Notes under the pieces: model-generated
Seen by the model: the letters and a program-made list of their open reading frames with translations, nothing else
Database searches by the model: none
Told to the model about the DNA's origin: nothing
Source of the DNA: Pseudodonghicola flavimaris
GTDB taxonomy: Bacteria > Pseudomonadota > Alphaproteobacteria > Rhodobacterales > Rhodobacteraceae
DNA length: 64,000 bases
NCBI RefSeq assembly: GCF_030164425.1
Contig: NZ_JASNJD010000018.1
Coordinates: 40,426-104,425, forward strand
Direction of reading: 5' to 3'
Part shown: positions 41,631-50,667 of the stretch, piece after piece
Position numbering within the stretch: the stretch's first letter is position 1
Layout of the letters: each line of letters begins with the position of its first letter
Made by a program: the position numbers and the translations under genes

Positions 41631-41915
41631 ATGCTCAGCGCACAGGCCAGGCTGCACACGGAACATGCGTCGAAATACCTGCAGCAGCTCTGCAAGCACT
41701 TCGGCCATAAGGTCGAGGTCAGCTTCACCGCCGACGCGGGGCATGCGACGCTGCCGACCGGGCCGGCGCAGATGACCGCAAATGACAGCGAACTCTGGGT
41801 GGAAGTAACCGCCCGCGACCCCGAGGGGCTGGTCGTCGCCAAAGGCATCATCGACAGTCACCTGAAGCGGTTCGCCTTCCGCGAAGGCTTCGAATCCATG
41901 CCCTGGGAAGCCTGA
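41631..41915 (+). CDS. DUF2218 family protein
   Basis: A 94-residue cytoplasmic protein of the DUF2218 family, recognised by the N-terminal HTEHASKYLQQLCKHFGHK, the central G-H-A-x-L-P-x-G-P segment, and the C-terminal KGIIDSHLKRFAFRE. These small proteins often sit beside siderophore uptake genes, as here (divergent from the siderophore receptor), and may take part in iron release or handling; the function is unproven. Confidence 0.82.
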   Translation: MLSAQARLHTEHASKYLQQLCKHFGHKVEVSFTADAGHATLPTGPAQMTANDSELWVEVTARDPEGLVVAKGIIDSHLKRFAFREGFESMPWEA

Positions 41916-42061
41916 GCGCCACCCGCGACCGGCCACCCGGGCCACTTGTCCGGCGGTGGTCAAATCCGCGTGAGGCATCCGGAGGCCCCCGACAGAGACC
42001 AGCCTTGGCCCCACAAATCGGCCAATCCCCGCGAGTCGGGAGCAGAATCTGTTCGGATGTA

Positions 42062-42102
42062 GTTGACGAAAAAAGTCGGATTAACTAGCAACGATGCAAA
42101 GG
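42062..42102 (+). promoter_or_regulatory. candidate promoter of the exbB operon
   Basis: TTGACG followed after about 17 bp by TAGCAA in an unusually AT-rich stretch between the DUF2218 gene and exbB. It would start transcription near or after the ATG at 42094, supporting the later exbB start at 42160. Confidence 0.35.
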
Positions 42103-42159
42103 CCCCGCCGGTTCCGGCGGCGCCCCTCTGTCAACGCCCAGCCGATCCCGGGGGTCCCC

Positions 42160-42855
42160 ATGGAATTTCTTTCGTTCGACGAAGTCGTCGCCTCTGTCAC
42201 CGGGTTTCTCGACACCGGCGGCCCGTCGATCTGGGCCATCGCTGCGCTCTCCGTCATTACGGTGGCGCTGATCCTGTGGAAGGCCTGGGACCTGCTGACG
42301 CTGGGGGCCTGGAACGGCGGCCGCCATGTCAAACAGGCGATGGAGGCCTGGGAACGCGGCGACAGCCGCGCGGCGCTGGCGGCGCTGGACGGCCGCCGTA
42401 CCATCCGCGCCCGGCTGACCCAGCGGGCGATGACCGCGCATGACAGCGCCGAGTTCGACGACGAGGCCGCCCGGCAGGAAACCGTTCGCGTCGCCAAGGC
42501 GCTGCTGGCCCGTGGCCGCGCCGGCCTGCGGGCGCTGGAGCTGATCGCCACCATCGCACCGCTGCTGGGCCTGCTGGGCACCGTCCTGGGCATGATCGCG
42601 GCCTTCCAGGCGCTGCAGGAGGCCGGTGCCCGCGCCGATCCGGCGACACTGGCCGGCGGCATCTGGGAGGCGCTTCTGACCACCGCCGCCGGCATGGGGG
42701 TGGCGATTCCCGCCTCGATGGCGCTGACCTGGTTCGAAAGCGTCAACGACCGTCTGCGGCGTCAGCTGGAAGATATCGCCACCCGGGTGTTCCTGCGTCG
42801 GCGCCCGGCGCGGCTGAGCCCGGCGGAGCCCCGCGACGCGCTGGCGGCGGAATGA
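42160..42855 (+). CDS. exbB: ExbB/TolQ-family proton-channel protein
   Basis: A 231-residue MotA/TolQ/ExbB protein with three TM segments: one near residues 22-42, and two in the C-terminal part (LELIATIAPLLGLLGTVLGMIAAFQAL, and GIWEALLTTAAGMGVAIPASMAL, both given as patterns). These conserved helices line the proton pathway around ExbD. ATG 42160 is preferred because an earlier ATG at 42094 adds a basic non-conserved tail. It heads exbB-exbD-exbD-tonB, which energises outer-membrane siderophore receptors. Confidence 0.9.
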   Translation: MEFLSFDEVVASVTGFLDTGGPSIWAIAALSVITVALILWKAWDLLTLGAWNGGRHVKQAMEAWERGDSRAALAALDGRRTIRARLTQRAMTAHDSAEFDDEAARQETVRVAKALLARGRAGLRALELIATIAPLLGLLGTVLGMIAAFQALQEAGARADPATLAGGIWEALLTTAAGMGVAIPASMALTWFESVNDRLRRQLEDIATRVFLRRRPARLSPAEPRDALAAE

Positions 42856-42859
42856 TCCG

Positions 42860-43237
42860 ATGACCTTCGACGACCCCCGCCCGCCCCGGCGCATCTCTCT
42901 GACGCCGATGATCGACGTGGTGTTCCTGCTGCTGGTGTTCTTCATGCTGGCCTCGCGCTTCGGCGTCGACATGCAGATCCCGCTGCGCACCGCCGGCGGC
43001 GCCTCGGCCGAGTATCAGGGGCCGCCGCGGCTGGTGCAGATCGACCCGGAGGGGCTGAAGCTGAACGGCCGCGACATCACCCCCGAGGCGCTGATCGACA
43101 GTCTGGGCGATCTGACTCAGGACCCCGGCGACGTGATCGTGCTGCGCAGCGCCGAGGAGGTGCCGCTGCAACGGCTGGTCGAGGTGATGGACGCGCTGCA
43201 CGGGGCCGGCTTCCAACGGCTGGTGCTGGTGGAGTGA
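42860..43237 (+). CDS. exbD: ExbD/TolR-family protein, first copy
   Basis: A 125-residue ExbD with one N-terminal TM helix reading LTPMIDVVFLLLVFFML, which contains the conserved proton-carrying Asp (D19), and a periplasmic domain (about 45-125). It begins 4 bp after exbB. Works with ExbB to harvest proton-motive force for TonB. Confidence 0.9.
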   Translation: MTFDDPRPPRRISLTPMIDVVFLLLVFFMLASRFGVDMQIPLRTAGGASAEYQGPPRLVQIDPEGLKLNGRDITPEALIDSLGDLTQDPGDVIVLRSAEEVPLQRLVEVMDALHGAGFQRLVLVE

Positions 43238-43244
43238 CCCCGCG

Positions 43245-43667
43245 ATGATGAGCTTCGCCGATCCGCCGCGCAAACCGCCCGCCGAGAGCATCGTGCCGAT
43301 GATCAACGTGGTCTTTCTGCTGCTGATCTTCTTCCTGATGACGGCGCAGATCGCCCCGCCCGAACCGATTGCGGTGGAGCCGCCCGAGGCCAGCTCGGAA
43401 CAGACCGCGGAGGCGGAGCTGACACTCTACCTCGGTCCCGATGGCACCCTGGCCTATCGCGAGACGGAGGGCGAGCAGGCGGTGCTGCAGGCGCTGGAAC
43501 TGGCGCGGATCGATCTGTGCGGCGATGGCGGCTGCGAGGGCACCGAGGTGCCGCCGCTGATCCTCAGGGCCGACGGCAAGACCCCCGCCGCCGGGATCGC
43601 CCGGCTGCTGCCGCAGCTTGCCGCCATCGGCTTTTCCGATGTTCAGCTGGTTACCGTTCCCAAGTGA
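43245..43667 (+). CDS. exbD: ExbD/TolR-family protein, second copy, TM Asp replaced by Asn
   Basis: A 140-residue ExbD paralogue. Its TM helix reads VPMINVVFLLLIFFLM, so the position of the essential Asp carries Asn (N21). The periplasmic domain contains two cysteines (CGDGGC) absent from the first copy, possibly a disulfide. It lies 7 bp after the first exbD and 7 bp before tonB. It may form a heterodimer with the first ExbD inside the ExbB ring. Confidence 0.87.
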   Translation: MMSFADPPRKPPAESIVPMINVVFLLLIFFLMTAQIAPPEPIAVEPPEASSEQTAEAELTLYLGPDGTLAYRETEGEQAVLQALELARIDLCGDGGCEGTEVPPLILRADGKTPAAGIARLLPQLAAIGFSDVQLVTVPK

Positions 43668-43674
43668 GGCCGCC

Positions 43675-44544
43675 GTGAGAGTTCTGATCAACGCCGCCTT
43701 CTTTCTCGGTTTTGCCGTGGTGCTGCATCTGGCGCTGGCCGCCATGCGGTTTTCCGAAGGCGGCGCCGCCTCCGCCGGGTCCGGCGGCGAGGCGCTGATG
43801 TCGGCTGAGGCTTCCTCCGCCTCGATCGCCATGATGGTGCAGGAATGGGAGCAGGCGCCCGCGGTCAGCGACACCGTCGCGCCGGCCCCTGCCCCGCCGC
43901 AGATGACCCCACCCGACGCACCGCAGGTGGCAAGCCTGCCGCGCCCGGAGGCGCCGGCCCGCCCGGAGCTGACCCCGGCAATGCCGCTGCCGCCGATGCC
44001 CCGGGATCGCGCGCTGGAGCCCCCCGAATCCCCCGCCCCGCCGGTGGTGGAGCAGCCCCCCGCGCCGGAAACGCCGGAGCAAACCCGCGAGCCGCAGCCC
44101 GACATCGCCAGGGTGCCGCCCAAGGCCCGGCCGGCGCCGAAACCGCCGGCGGCTTCGGTCAACAGCGCCAGCTCCAGCGCCCGCAAGGCCGCCGGCAGCG
44201 GCGGCGGCGCCAATGCCGGCGAGGCGCGCAGCCAGCAGGCCTCGACCCTGTCGCGGTCCCGGAGCAAATCGCTGCAGGCGCAATGGGGCGCCACGATCCG
44301 CGCCCGTATCGAACGGCGCAAGCGCGCGCCGCGCAACGGTGGCAGCGGCACCGTGGTGCTGACGGTCTCGGTCGCGCCCAGCGGACAGCTGCTGGGGGTC
44401 TCGGTGCTCAGAAGCTCGGGCCAGGCCGGACTGGATCAGGCCGCCCTGCGCGCGGTCCAGGCCGCCGGCCGGTTTGCCGCCGCCCCCAAGGACCTGAGCG
44501 CCCCGCGCTACACCTTCAGCCTGCCGATCACCTTCGCCGGCTGA
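43675..44544 (+). CDS. tonB: TonB-family energy transducer
   Basis: A 289-residue TonB. GTG 43675 gives an N-terminal TM anchor (VLINAAFFLGFAVVLHLALAAM), a long Pro-rich spacer (about 55-160) spanning the periplasm, and a C-terminal TonB domain (about 200-289; GTVVLTVSVAPSGQLLGVSVLRSSG in pattern). The SxxxH-like signature of TonB anchors is reduced to VLHLALA. It completes the exb operon and transmits energy to TonB-dependent receptors, presumably for the siderophore imported by the adjacent ABC system. Confidence 0.88.
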   Translation: MRVLINAAFFLGFAVVLHLALAAMRFSEGGAASAGSGGEALMSAEASSASIAMMVQEWEQAPAVSDTVAPAPAPPQMTPPDAPQVASLPRPEAPARPELTPAMPLPPMPRDRALEPPESPAPPVVEQPPAPETPEQTREPQPDIARVPPKARPAPKPPAASVNSASSSARKAAGSGGGANAGEARSQQASTLSRSRSKSLQAQWGATIRARIERRKRAPRNGGSGTVVLTVSVAPSGQLLGVSVLRSSGQAGLDQAALRAVQAAGRFAAAPKDLSAPRYTFSLPITFAG

Positions 44545-44612
44545 CCCTGCATGCCGGTCCCCCCAACGGTTCCGCATCGGCGAGATGCCCTTGTGATGTC
44601 GGTCAGGAAGGT

Positions 44613-44688
<76 letters not shown>

Positions 44689-44816
44689 GGTGGAGATATG
44701 GATTCCGTAAATGGCGGCGGAATGCAAGAGGCGCCGTGCGGCACGGGATGCGGCAGATTGCTCCGAACGACGGCGAGACCGGATCGGCCCCGCTGCCGTG
44801 CCATCGCGGCAGACCG

Positions 44817-45692
44817 TCAGGCCGCGGCACGGGCGGCGGCGCGGCGGCCCTGGAACAGCACGAAATAGGCCCCCGCCAGCGCGATGCAGACCCCGATCAG
44901 GAACCTTGCGCCCAATGGCTCATCCGCCAGCGTCGCACCCAGCACCACGGTCATCAGCGGCATCGCCAGGGTCAGTGGCGAGACGATGCCGACACTGTAG
45001 CGGTGCAGCAATCGGATCAGCGTCACCTGGGCGACGATACTGACCATCACCGCCGAGAAGCAGAGCGCAATCCAGAACGGCGCGCCGCCGGCGACCGAGC
45101 GCTCCCACTGGCCGGTCTCCAAGAGCCCCGACAGCAGCGCGAGCACCGGCGCGGAGGCGGCTGCCGACCAGGCCTGCAGCCGCCACGGGCTGATGTGTTT
45201 CAATTGCCGGATCAGCACATTGCCCAGCGAGATGGCGCTGGCCCCGCCCAGCACCCACAGAAGGCCGGTGGAAAGCCGGCCCGACTCCGGGGTCCAGATC
45301 ACCAGCAGCGTGCCGCCCAGGGCCAGGACAATGCCGGCGATCTGGCGCGGTCTCAGCCGTTCGCGCAGGATCAGCAGGGCGAAGAGAGCGCTGAACGGTA
45401 TGCCCGCCTGCATGGTGACCGAGGCCGCCGAGGCGGTGGCGCTACCGAGCCCGATGAACAGCATGCCGAAATGCGCCGCCCCGATCAGCAGCCCGACCGG
45501 AATGATGCGCCGGATTTCCTTCGGAACCGGGCGCAGGAAGGGCAGCAGCAACAGCGCCACCAGCGCGAACCGCACCGCGGCATAGTAGATCGGCGGCACC
45601 TGCAGACTGCCCATCACATAGCGGCCGATCAGCACGTTGACCGACCAGATCAGGCAGATGCCCATCATCATCAGGAAATCTTGCAGCTTCAT
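44817..45692 (-). CDS. EamA/DMT-family transporter
   Basis: A 291-residue inner-membrane protein with two EamA repeats, about ten TM helices in all (first repeat from LQDFLMMMGICLIWSVNVLIG, second from LLWVLGGASAISLGNVLI, as patterns). Members export amino acids, nucleosides or metabolites, or import some. The substrate cannot be inferred. It stands alone, separated from the tRNA-Ala by 128 bp. Confidence 0.87.
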   Translation of the reverse strand: MKLQDFLMMMGICLIWSVNVLIGRYVMGSLQVPPIYYAAVRFALVALLLLPFLRPVPKEIRRIIPVGLLIGAAHFGMLFIGLGSATASAASVTMQAGIPFSALFALLILRERLRPRQIAGIVLALGGTLLVIWTPESGRLSTGLLWVLGGASAISLGNVLIRQLKHISPWRLQAWSAAASAPVLALLSGLLETGQWERSVAGGAPFWIALCFSAVMVSIVAQVTLIRLLHRYSVGIVSPLTLAMPLMTVVLGATLADEPLGARFLIGVCIALAGAYFVLFQGRRAAARAAA

Positions 45693-45883
45693 CGCGCCCC
45701 CCGGGGGAGAGGCGCCCCACCGGCGCCTGCCCTCCCCTCCTGTCGCGGCTAGGGCAGGCGGCGGGGCGCTGCAAGGGCGCGGAAGATTGCGGGGGCGTTG
45801 CGTCCCGATCTCAGGCGGGGCCCGGTCGAAGCTGCCTGCAAAACGGTCGTTTCAGGGGCTGCAAAGGCCTCTCTCGGAGCCGA

Positions 45884-46618
45884 TCAAAGCGCCGCGACGA
45901 CCTGTTCCGCGACCAGGTCCGAGATCCGGGCACCACGCTCGATTGGCGCCAAGCCGACCAGCGCGGCAAGGTCGTCTTTGGTGAGCGTGACCACAATCAT
46001 CCGGTCGTGGATGGGATGCGGTACGGCAACAGCCACGGCTCCACCCTCAGGAAAGGTGATCAGCGTTTCGCCGCTGCCTAGGGGGACAAGCCCATCAATC
46101 TCGCCCTGCACCAGATATCCGATCTTGGGGGCGATCCGGTTCCAGTCGGCAGCCAGGGTATCATCCTGCCAGATGTCCTCAATCAGCAGAGGTCGCAATA
46201 CCGGCTCAAGATCGGTTTCGGCGATCAAAGCATAGCGCACTGGACGTAAGTCCCGCTCGCCAAGAAACACCGCGCCCACCGCCACGCCGCTGTCCGGTGC
46301 CCCGAAGACAAGACGCATACCGGCACTGGAAAAGGTCAGTCCGGTCATGACCCGGCCCGTTGGTGCAACAATCGCGTTGATCGCCATGCGCAATTCTTCG
46401 GCGAAAATCGTTTCATCCTGGGACGACTGCACGAGACTGGCGATCAACCGCTGGTTCAAGATCTTCTCCCGGTTGTCCTGAAAGGTCATCCAGAGGCTGA
46501 CCCCTGCAGAGAGCACCGCAACCGAGATCAGTGAAAGCTTGATTCGCCGGTCAGCCTCGGTGAGCGTCCCGATCACTGCGGCGAGCAGTGTGAGAAGAAT
46601 GAGCCCATAACCTACCAC
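45884..46618 (-). CDS. hypothetical protein with two N-terminal TM helices
   Basis: A 244-residue protein I do not recognise. Two TM helices (about 2-18, GYGLILLTLLAAVIGTL, and 27-45, LSLISVAVLSAGVSLWM) are followed by a helical stretch and a soluble domain (about 75-244) with a beta-rich pattern (VRYALIAETDLEPVLRPLL). With TM1 inward, the C-terminal domain would be cytoplasmic. Base composition is less GC-rich than in its neighbours. It is in the same orientation as uvrB but starts 59 bp after the uvrB stop. Confidence 0.7.
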   Translation of the reverse strand: MVGYGLILLTLLAAVIGTLTEADRRIKLSLISVAVLSAGVSLWMTFQDNREKILNQRLIASLVQSSQDETIFAEELRMAINAIVAPTGRVMTGLTFSSAGMRLVFGAPDSGVAVGAVFLGERDLRPVRYALIAETDLEPVLRPLLIEDIWQDDTLAADWNRIAPKIGYLVQGEIDGLVPLGSGETLITFPEGGAVAVAVPHPIHDRMIVVTLTKDDLAALVGLAPIERGARISDLVAEQVVAAL

Positions 46619-46677
46619 TTTCCTTCCTTCTCAACTCATCGGGAACGAGAAATGCGGCGCGCGCCCCTCGGTCATCC

Positions 46678-48870
46678 CTACCGCCGCTTCCGCCGCACCC
46701 CGCCGCGTTGGCCCGGGCGCCCGGCGGTGGAGCGGCCGGTCTTGCCGACCGCCTCCTCGACCGCCTGATCCACCGCCGATTGCCGCGCCAGAGGATCGTC
46801 GGAGATCGCCAGATCGACGGCCTCCAGCCGCTTGATCTCGTCGCGCAGGCGGGCGGCTTCCTCGAACTCCAGGTTCTCGGCCGCCTTCCTCATCTCGGTC
46901 CGCAGCCCGTCCAGATGCGCTTCAAGGTTGGCGCCATGCAGCGGCTTGTCAACCTTCGCGGTCACCCGTGCCTGATCGGTATCGCCGTGGTAGAGACCAG
47001 CGAGGATATCCTCGACATTCTTCTTCACCGTCGCCGGGGTGATGTCGTGTTCCTCGTTATAGGCGATCTGCTTGGCACGGCGGCGCTCGGTCTCGGCCAG
47101 GGCGCGTTCCATGCTGCCGGTGATCCGGTCGGCATACATGATCACCCGGCCTTCGGCGTTCCGCGCCGCCCGGCCGATGGTCTGGATCAGCGAGGTTTCC
47201 GACCGCAGGAAGCCCTCCTTATCGGCATCCAGAATCGCCACCAGCCCGCATTCGGGGATATCGAGCCCCTCGCGCAGCAGGTTGATCCCCACCAGCACAT
47301 CGAAGACCCCGAGCCGCAGGTCGCGCAGGATCTCGATCCGCTCGATGGTGTCGATATCCGAATGCATGTAGCGGATCTTGATCCCCTGCTCATGCATGTA
47401 TTCGGTCAGATCCTCGGCCATCCGCTTGGTCAGCGTGGTCACCAGCGTGCGGAAGCCGGCGGCGGTGACCCGGCGCACCTCGTCCAGCAGATCGTCGACC
47501 TGCATCTCCACCGGCCGGATCTCGACCAGCGGATCGAGAAGCCCGGTGGGCCGGATCACCTGTTCGGTGAAGACGCCGCCGGTCTGCTCCAGCTCCCAGG
47601 CCGCCGGGGTGGCGGAGACGAAGACCGACTGCGGCCGCATCGCATCCCATTCCTCGAACTTGAGCGGGCGGTTGTCCATGCAGCTGGGCAGCCGGAAGCC
47701 ATGTTCGGCAAGCGTGAACTTGCGGCGATAGTCGCCCCGGTACATGCCGCCGATCTGCGGCACGGTGACGTGGCTTTCATCGGCGAAGACGATGGCATTG
47801 TCGGGGATGAATTCGAACAGCGTTGGCGGCGGCTCCCCTGGCGCCCGGCCGGTGAGATAGCGGGAGTAGTTCTCGATCCCGTTGCAGACGCCGGTGGCCT
47901 CCAGCATCTCCAGATCGAAATTGGTGCGCTGCTCCAGCCGCTGCGCTTCCAGGAGCTTGCCTTCCCCCACCAGCTGATCCAGCCGCTGGCGCAGCTCCTT
48001 CTTGATGCCGACCACCGCCTGCTGCATCGTCGGGCGCGGCGTCACGTAATGCGAGTTCGCATAGATGCGGATACGGTCGAATGTGTCGGTCTTCTGCCCG
48101 GTGAGCGGGTCGAATTCGGTGATCGCCTCCAGCTCCTCGCCGAAAAAGGACATCCGCCAGGCACGATCCTCAAGGTGGGCGGGCCAGACTTCCAGCACGT
48201 CGCCGCGCACCCGGAAGCTGCCGCGCTGAAACCCCTGATCGTTGCGGCGGTACTGCTGCGCCACCAGATCGGCGATCACCGCGCGCTGATCATACTCCTG
48301 CCCGGCCTGCAGATCCTGGGTCATCGCGCCATAGGTCTCGACCGACCCGATGCCGTAGATGCAGGAGACCGAGGCAACGATGATCACGTCGTCACGCTCC
48401 AGCAGCGCCCGGGTGGCGGCATGGCGCATCCGGTCGATCTGCTCGTTGATCTGGGATTCCTTCTCGATATAGGTGTCCGACCGCGCCACATAGGCCTCGG
48501 GCTGATAATAGTCATAGTAGCTGACGAAGTATTCCACCGCGTTGTCGGGGAAGAAGCCCTTGAATTCGCCATAGAGCTGCGCCGCCAGCGTCTTGTTCGG
48601 CGCCAGGATGATGGCCGGGCGCTGGGTTTCCTCGATCACCTTGGCCATGGTGAAGGTCTTGCCGGTGCCGGTGGCGCCCAGCAGCACCTGATCGCGGTCA
48701 CCGGCGGCGACGCCGCCCGACAGTTCCGCGATCGCGGCGGGCTGGTCGCCGGCGGCCTCGAATTCGGTCTGCATCACGAAGCGCTTGCCGCCTTCGAGCT
48801 TTTCGCGCGCGCGCACATCCGCCGCGGGGGCGTGCAGCATCGGCATCCGGTCGGGGGTGTTGTTGTACAT
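46678..48870 (-). CDS. uvrB: excinuclease ABC subunit B
   Basis: A 730-residue UvrB. Walker A GATGTGKT is at residues 65-72, the beta-hairpin region includes [11 protein letters not shown], the helicase motifs IFADESH and [10 protein letters not shown] are present, and a C-terminal UVR motif ([21 protein letters not shown] in pattern) contacts UvrC. UvrB verifies DNA damage delivered by UvrA and recruits UvrC in nucleotide excision repair. A LexA box 17 bp upstream indicates SOS induction. The extension of about 30 residues before the conserved [14 protein letters not shown] start is variable in the family. Confidence 0.96.
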   Translation of the reverse strand: MYNNTPDRMPMLHAPAADVRAREKLEGGKRFVMQTEFEAAGDQPAAIAELSGGVAAGDRDQVLLGATGTGKTFTMAKVIEETQRPAIILAPNKTLAAQLYGEFKGFFPDNAVEYFVSYYDYYQPEAYVARSDTYIEKESQINEQIDRMRHAATRALLERDDVIIVASVSCIYGIGSVETYGAMTQDLQAGQEYDQRAVIADLVAQQYRRNDQGFQRGSFRVRGDVLEVWPAHLEDRAWRMSFFGEELEAITEFDPLTGQKTDTFDRIRIYANSHYVTPRPTMQQAVVGIKKELRQRLDQLVGEGKLLEAQRLEQRTNFDLEMLEATGVCNGIENYSRYLTGRAPGEPPPTLFEFIPDNAIVFADESHVTVPQIGGMYRGDYRRKFTLAEHGFRLPSCMDNRPLKFEEWDAMRPQSVFVSATPAAWELEQTGGVFTEQVIRPTGLLDPLVEIRPVEMQVDDLLDEVRRVTAAGFRTLVTTLTKRMAEDLTEYMHEQGIKIRYMHSDIDTIERIEILRDLRLGVFDVLVGINLLREGLDIPECGLVAILDADKEGFLRSETSLIQTIGRAARNAEGRVIMYADRITGSMERALAETERRRAKQIAYNEEHDITPATVKKNVEDILAGLYHGDTDQARVTAKVDKPLHGANLEAHLDGLRTEMRKAAENLEFEEAARLRDEIKRLEAVDLAISDDPLARQSAVDQAVEEAVGKTGRSTAGRPGQRGGVRRKRR

Positions 48871-48886
48871 GGGCGGACTCCTGTCC

Positions 48887-48901
48887 GTTCCTATCTTGTT
48901 C
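48887..48901. promoter_or_regulatory. LexA (SOS) box of uvrB
   Basis: GTTC-N7-GTTC (GAAC-N7-GAAC on the coding strand), the direct-repeat LexA operator of alphaproteobacteria, with its near edge 17 bp from the uvrB start. The rest of the 48871-49198 gap shows no gene I can support. Confidence 0.8.
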
Positions 48902-49198
48902 CGTTTCGGCCCGGCTGCAAGACCCCTGACAAAGTTCTTACCGGTTTCTCGGCCACCGCCTCTATGGCGGAGACGCCTCGCCCGTGCGTTCGTCCAGCGA
49001 CCACAGCGCCGGATCGAGCCGCGCCACCAGATCGGCCAGCAAGGCCTGCGGATAGAGGACCCGCTGCCCGGATTTCAACGCAGAGCGCCCCTGCCCCGGG
49101 GTTTCCCCCGGCCGGGCCCGCAGCCGCGGCGATTCGAGCCTTGTGGCGCCCTGCAGGCTGTCGCATATAGGGGCAAGCAAGACAGGACGGAGACGCAC

Positions 49199-49510
49199 AT
49201 GCGCGCGCGAATCTATCGGCCCGCCAAGAATGCCATGACCTCGGGCATGGCGAAAACTCATGCCTGGGTTCTGGAATACGCCCCGGCCTCGGCCCGCGAC
49301 GTCGACCCGCTGATGGGCTGGACCTCGTCCAGCGACATGGACAGCCAGGTGCACCTGCGGTTCGAAACCAAGGAGGCCGCGCTGGCCTATGCCGCCGCCC
49401 AGGGGATCGACGCCCAGGTGATCGAGCCGCATGAGCGCAAGCCCAACATCCGCGCCCGTGGCTATGGCGAGAATTTCGCCACCGACCGCCGCGCCCCCTG
49501 GACCCACTGA
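49199..49510 (+). CDS. complex I accessory subunit, NDUFS4-like (ETC complex I subunit family)
   Basis: A 103-residue protein of the NDUFS4/ETC_C1 family, a peripheral accessory subunit of NADH:ubiquinone oxidoreductase found in alphaproteobacteria and mitochondria. Typical features are the N-terminal [14 protein letters not shown], the MGWTSSSDM segment, [12 protein letters not shown], and the C-terminal [15 protein letters not shown]. It stabilises the junction of the NADH-oxidising arm. It stands apart from nuo genes, as is usual in bacteria. A terminator lies 130 bp downstream. Confidence 0.9.
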   Translation: MRARIYRPAKNAMTSGMAKTHAWVLEYAPASARDVDPLMGWTSSSDMDSQVHLRFETKEAALAYAAAQGIDAQVIEPHERKPNIRARGYGENFATDRRAPWTH

Positions 49511-49639
49511 TCGGCATCGCAGACCGGAGCGGCGCCGCACCCCCGCGCCCTCCCCGGCAGGATTGCCCCGCCACAGCGCCACGGGCCCAGGCCCGGAGCG
49601 CGCGAACGGCCTGAGCCATCCCAGGTCCAGAGCCTGACA

Positions 49640-49664
49640 GGGCGACCATCCGGTCGCCCCTTTC
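49640..49664 (+). terminator. intrinsic terminator after the NDUFS4-like gene
   Basis: GGGCGACC, loop ATCC, GGTCGCCC, then CTTTC: a perfect 8-bp stem upstream of the MYG1-like gene. Confidence 0.6.
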
Positions 49665-49691
49665 ATTTCCAGCGCCACCCCGGAGGCCCCG

Positions 49692-50612
49692 ATGACCATC
49701 ACGCATCTCGTCACCCATTCCGGCGGCTTTCATGCCGACGAGCTGCTGTCGTCCGTCATCCTGACCCGGCTCTATCCCGAGGCCGAGCTGATCCGCACGC
49801 GAGAGGCCGCCTGGATCACCCCGGGGGCGGGCAAGATCATTTATGACGTCGGCCGCGAATACGATGCGGAAGCGGGGATTTTCGACCATCACCAGCGACC
49901 CAACCCGCTGCGCGACGACAATCAGCCCTACAGCTCCTTCGGGCTGATCTGGAAACACTACGGCCATGACTATCTGCGAGCGCTGGCGGTGCCGGAGGCG
50001 CATCTGGACGATATCCACCGCAGCTTCGATCAGGGCTTCGTGCTGCCGGTCGACCTGCTGGACAACGGCGCGCTGGAACCCTCGGTCGCCGGCCCGCTGG
50101 CCGGGCTGACCCTGCCGGCGCTGCTGGAAACCCTGAAACCCAGCTTCGACACCCGTGGCGCCGAGGCCGACGACCTGGCCTTTGCCGCGGCGCTGCCGGT
50201 CGCCCGCGCCTTTGTCGAGGCGGCGATCAACGGCCGCGCCGCCAAGCGCCGGGCCGAGGCCATGGTGATGACGGCGATCGAGGCGGCAGGCAGCGCCCGT
50301 GTCCTGGAACTGCCGATGGGCATGCCGTTCCGCGCCGCCGTCGAGAAGGCCGGCGCCGATCACCTGCTGTTCGTCATCCATCCCCGCGACAGCGACTGGG
50401 CACTCACCACCATCCGCAAGAGCGGCGACAGTTTCGAAAGTCGCGCCGACCTGCCGGCGGCCTGGGCCGGGCTGACCGATGCCGAGCTGGAGGCCGCCAG
50501 CGGGGTGAAGGGTGCGAAATTCTGCCACAACGCGCGGTTCATTGCCGTTGCCAGCAGCCGCGAGGCCGCGCTGCGGATGGCGGATCTGGCCGTGGCCGAA
50601 AGCGGCGCCTGA
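49692..50612 (+). CDS. MYG1-family metal-dependent hydrolase (UPF0160)
   Basis: A 306-residue protein of the MYG1 family, related to DHH-type phosphoesterases. It shows the metal-binding motifs THSGGFHADE near the N-terminus and IFDHHQR near residue 60, then FGLIWKHYG. Eukaryotic Myg1 is a 3'-5' RNA exonuclease; the bacterial homologues are uncharacterised but share the DHH-like site. ATG 49692 gives the usual start. Confidence 0.88.
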   Translation: MTITHLVTHSGGFHADELLSSVILTRLYPEAELIRTREAAWITPGAGKIIYDVGREYDAEAGIFDHHQRPNPLRDDNQPYSSFGLIWKHYGHDYLRALAVPEAHLDDIHRSFDQGFVLPVDLLDNGALEPSVAGPLAGLTLPALLETLKPSFDTRGAEADDLAFAAALPVARAFVEAAINGRAAKRRAEAMVMTAIEAAGSARVLELPMGMPFRAAVEKAGADHLLFVIHPRDSDWALTTIRKSGDSFESRADLPAAWAGLTDAELEAASGVKGAKFCHNARFIAVASSREAALRMADLAVAESGA

Positions 50613-50667
50613 GCCCCGTCCTCCGGCCCGGAGGGCCGACAGAAAGGCGCGCCCTTCCGGCGCAGGG

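Noticed and set aside
48962..49080. Short minus-strand frame with a plausible helical peptide ([16 protein letters not shown]) upstream of the NDUFS4-like gene
   Set aside because: About 40 codons, no clear start or ribosome site; cannot be separated from chance in GC-rich DNA.
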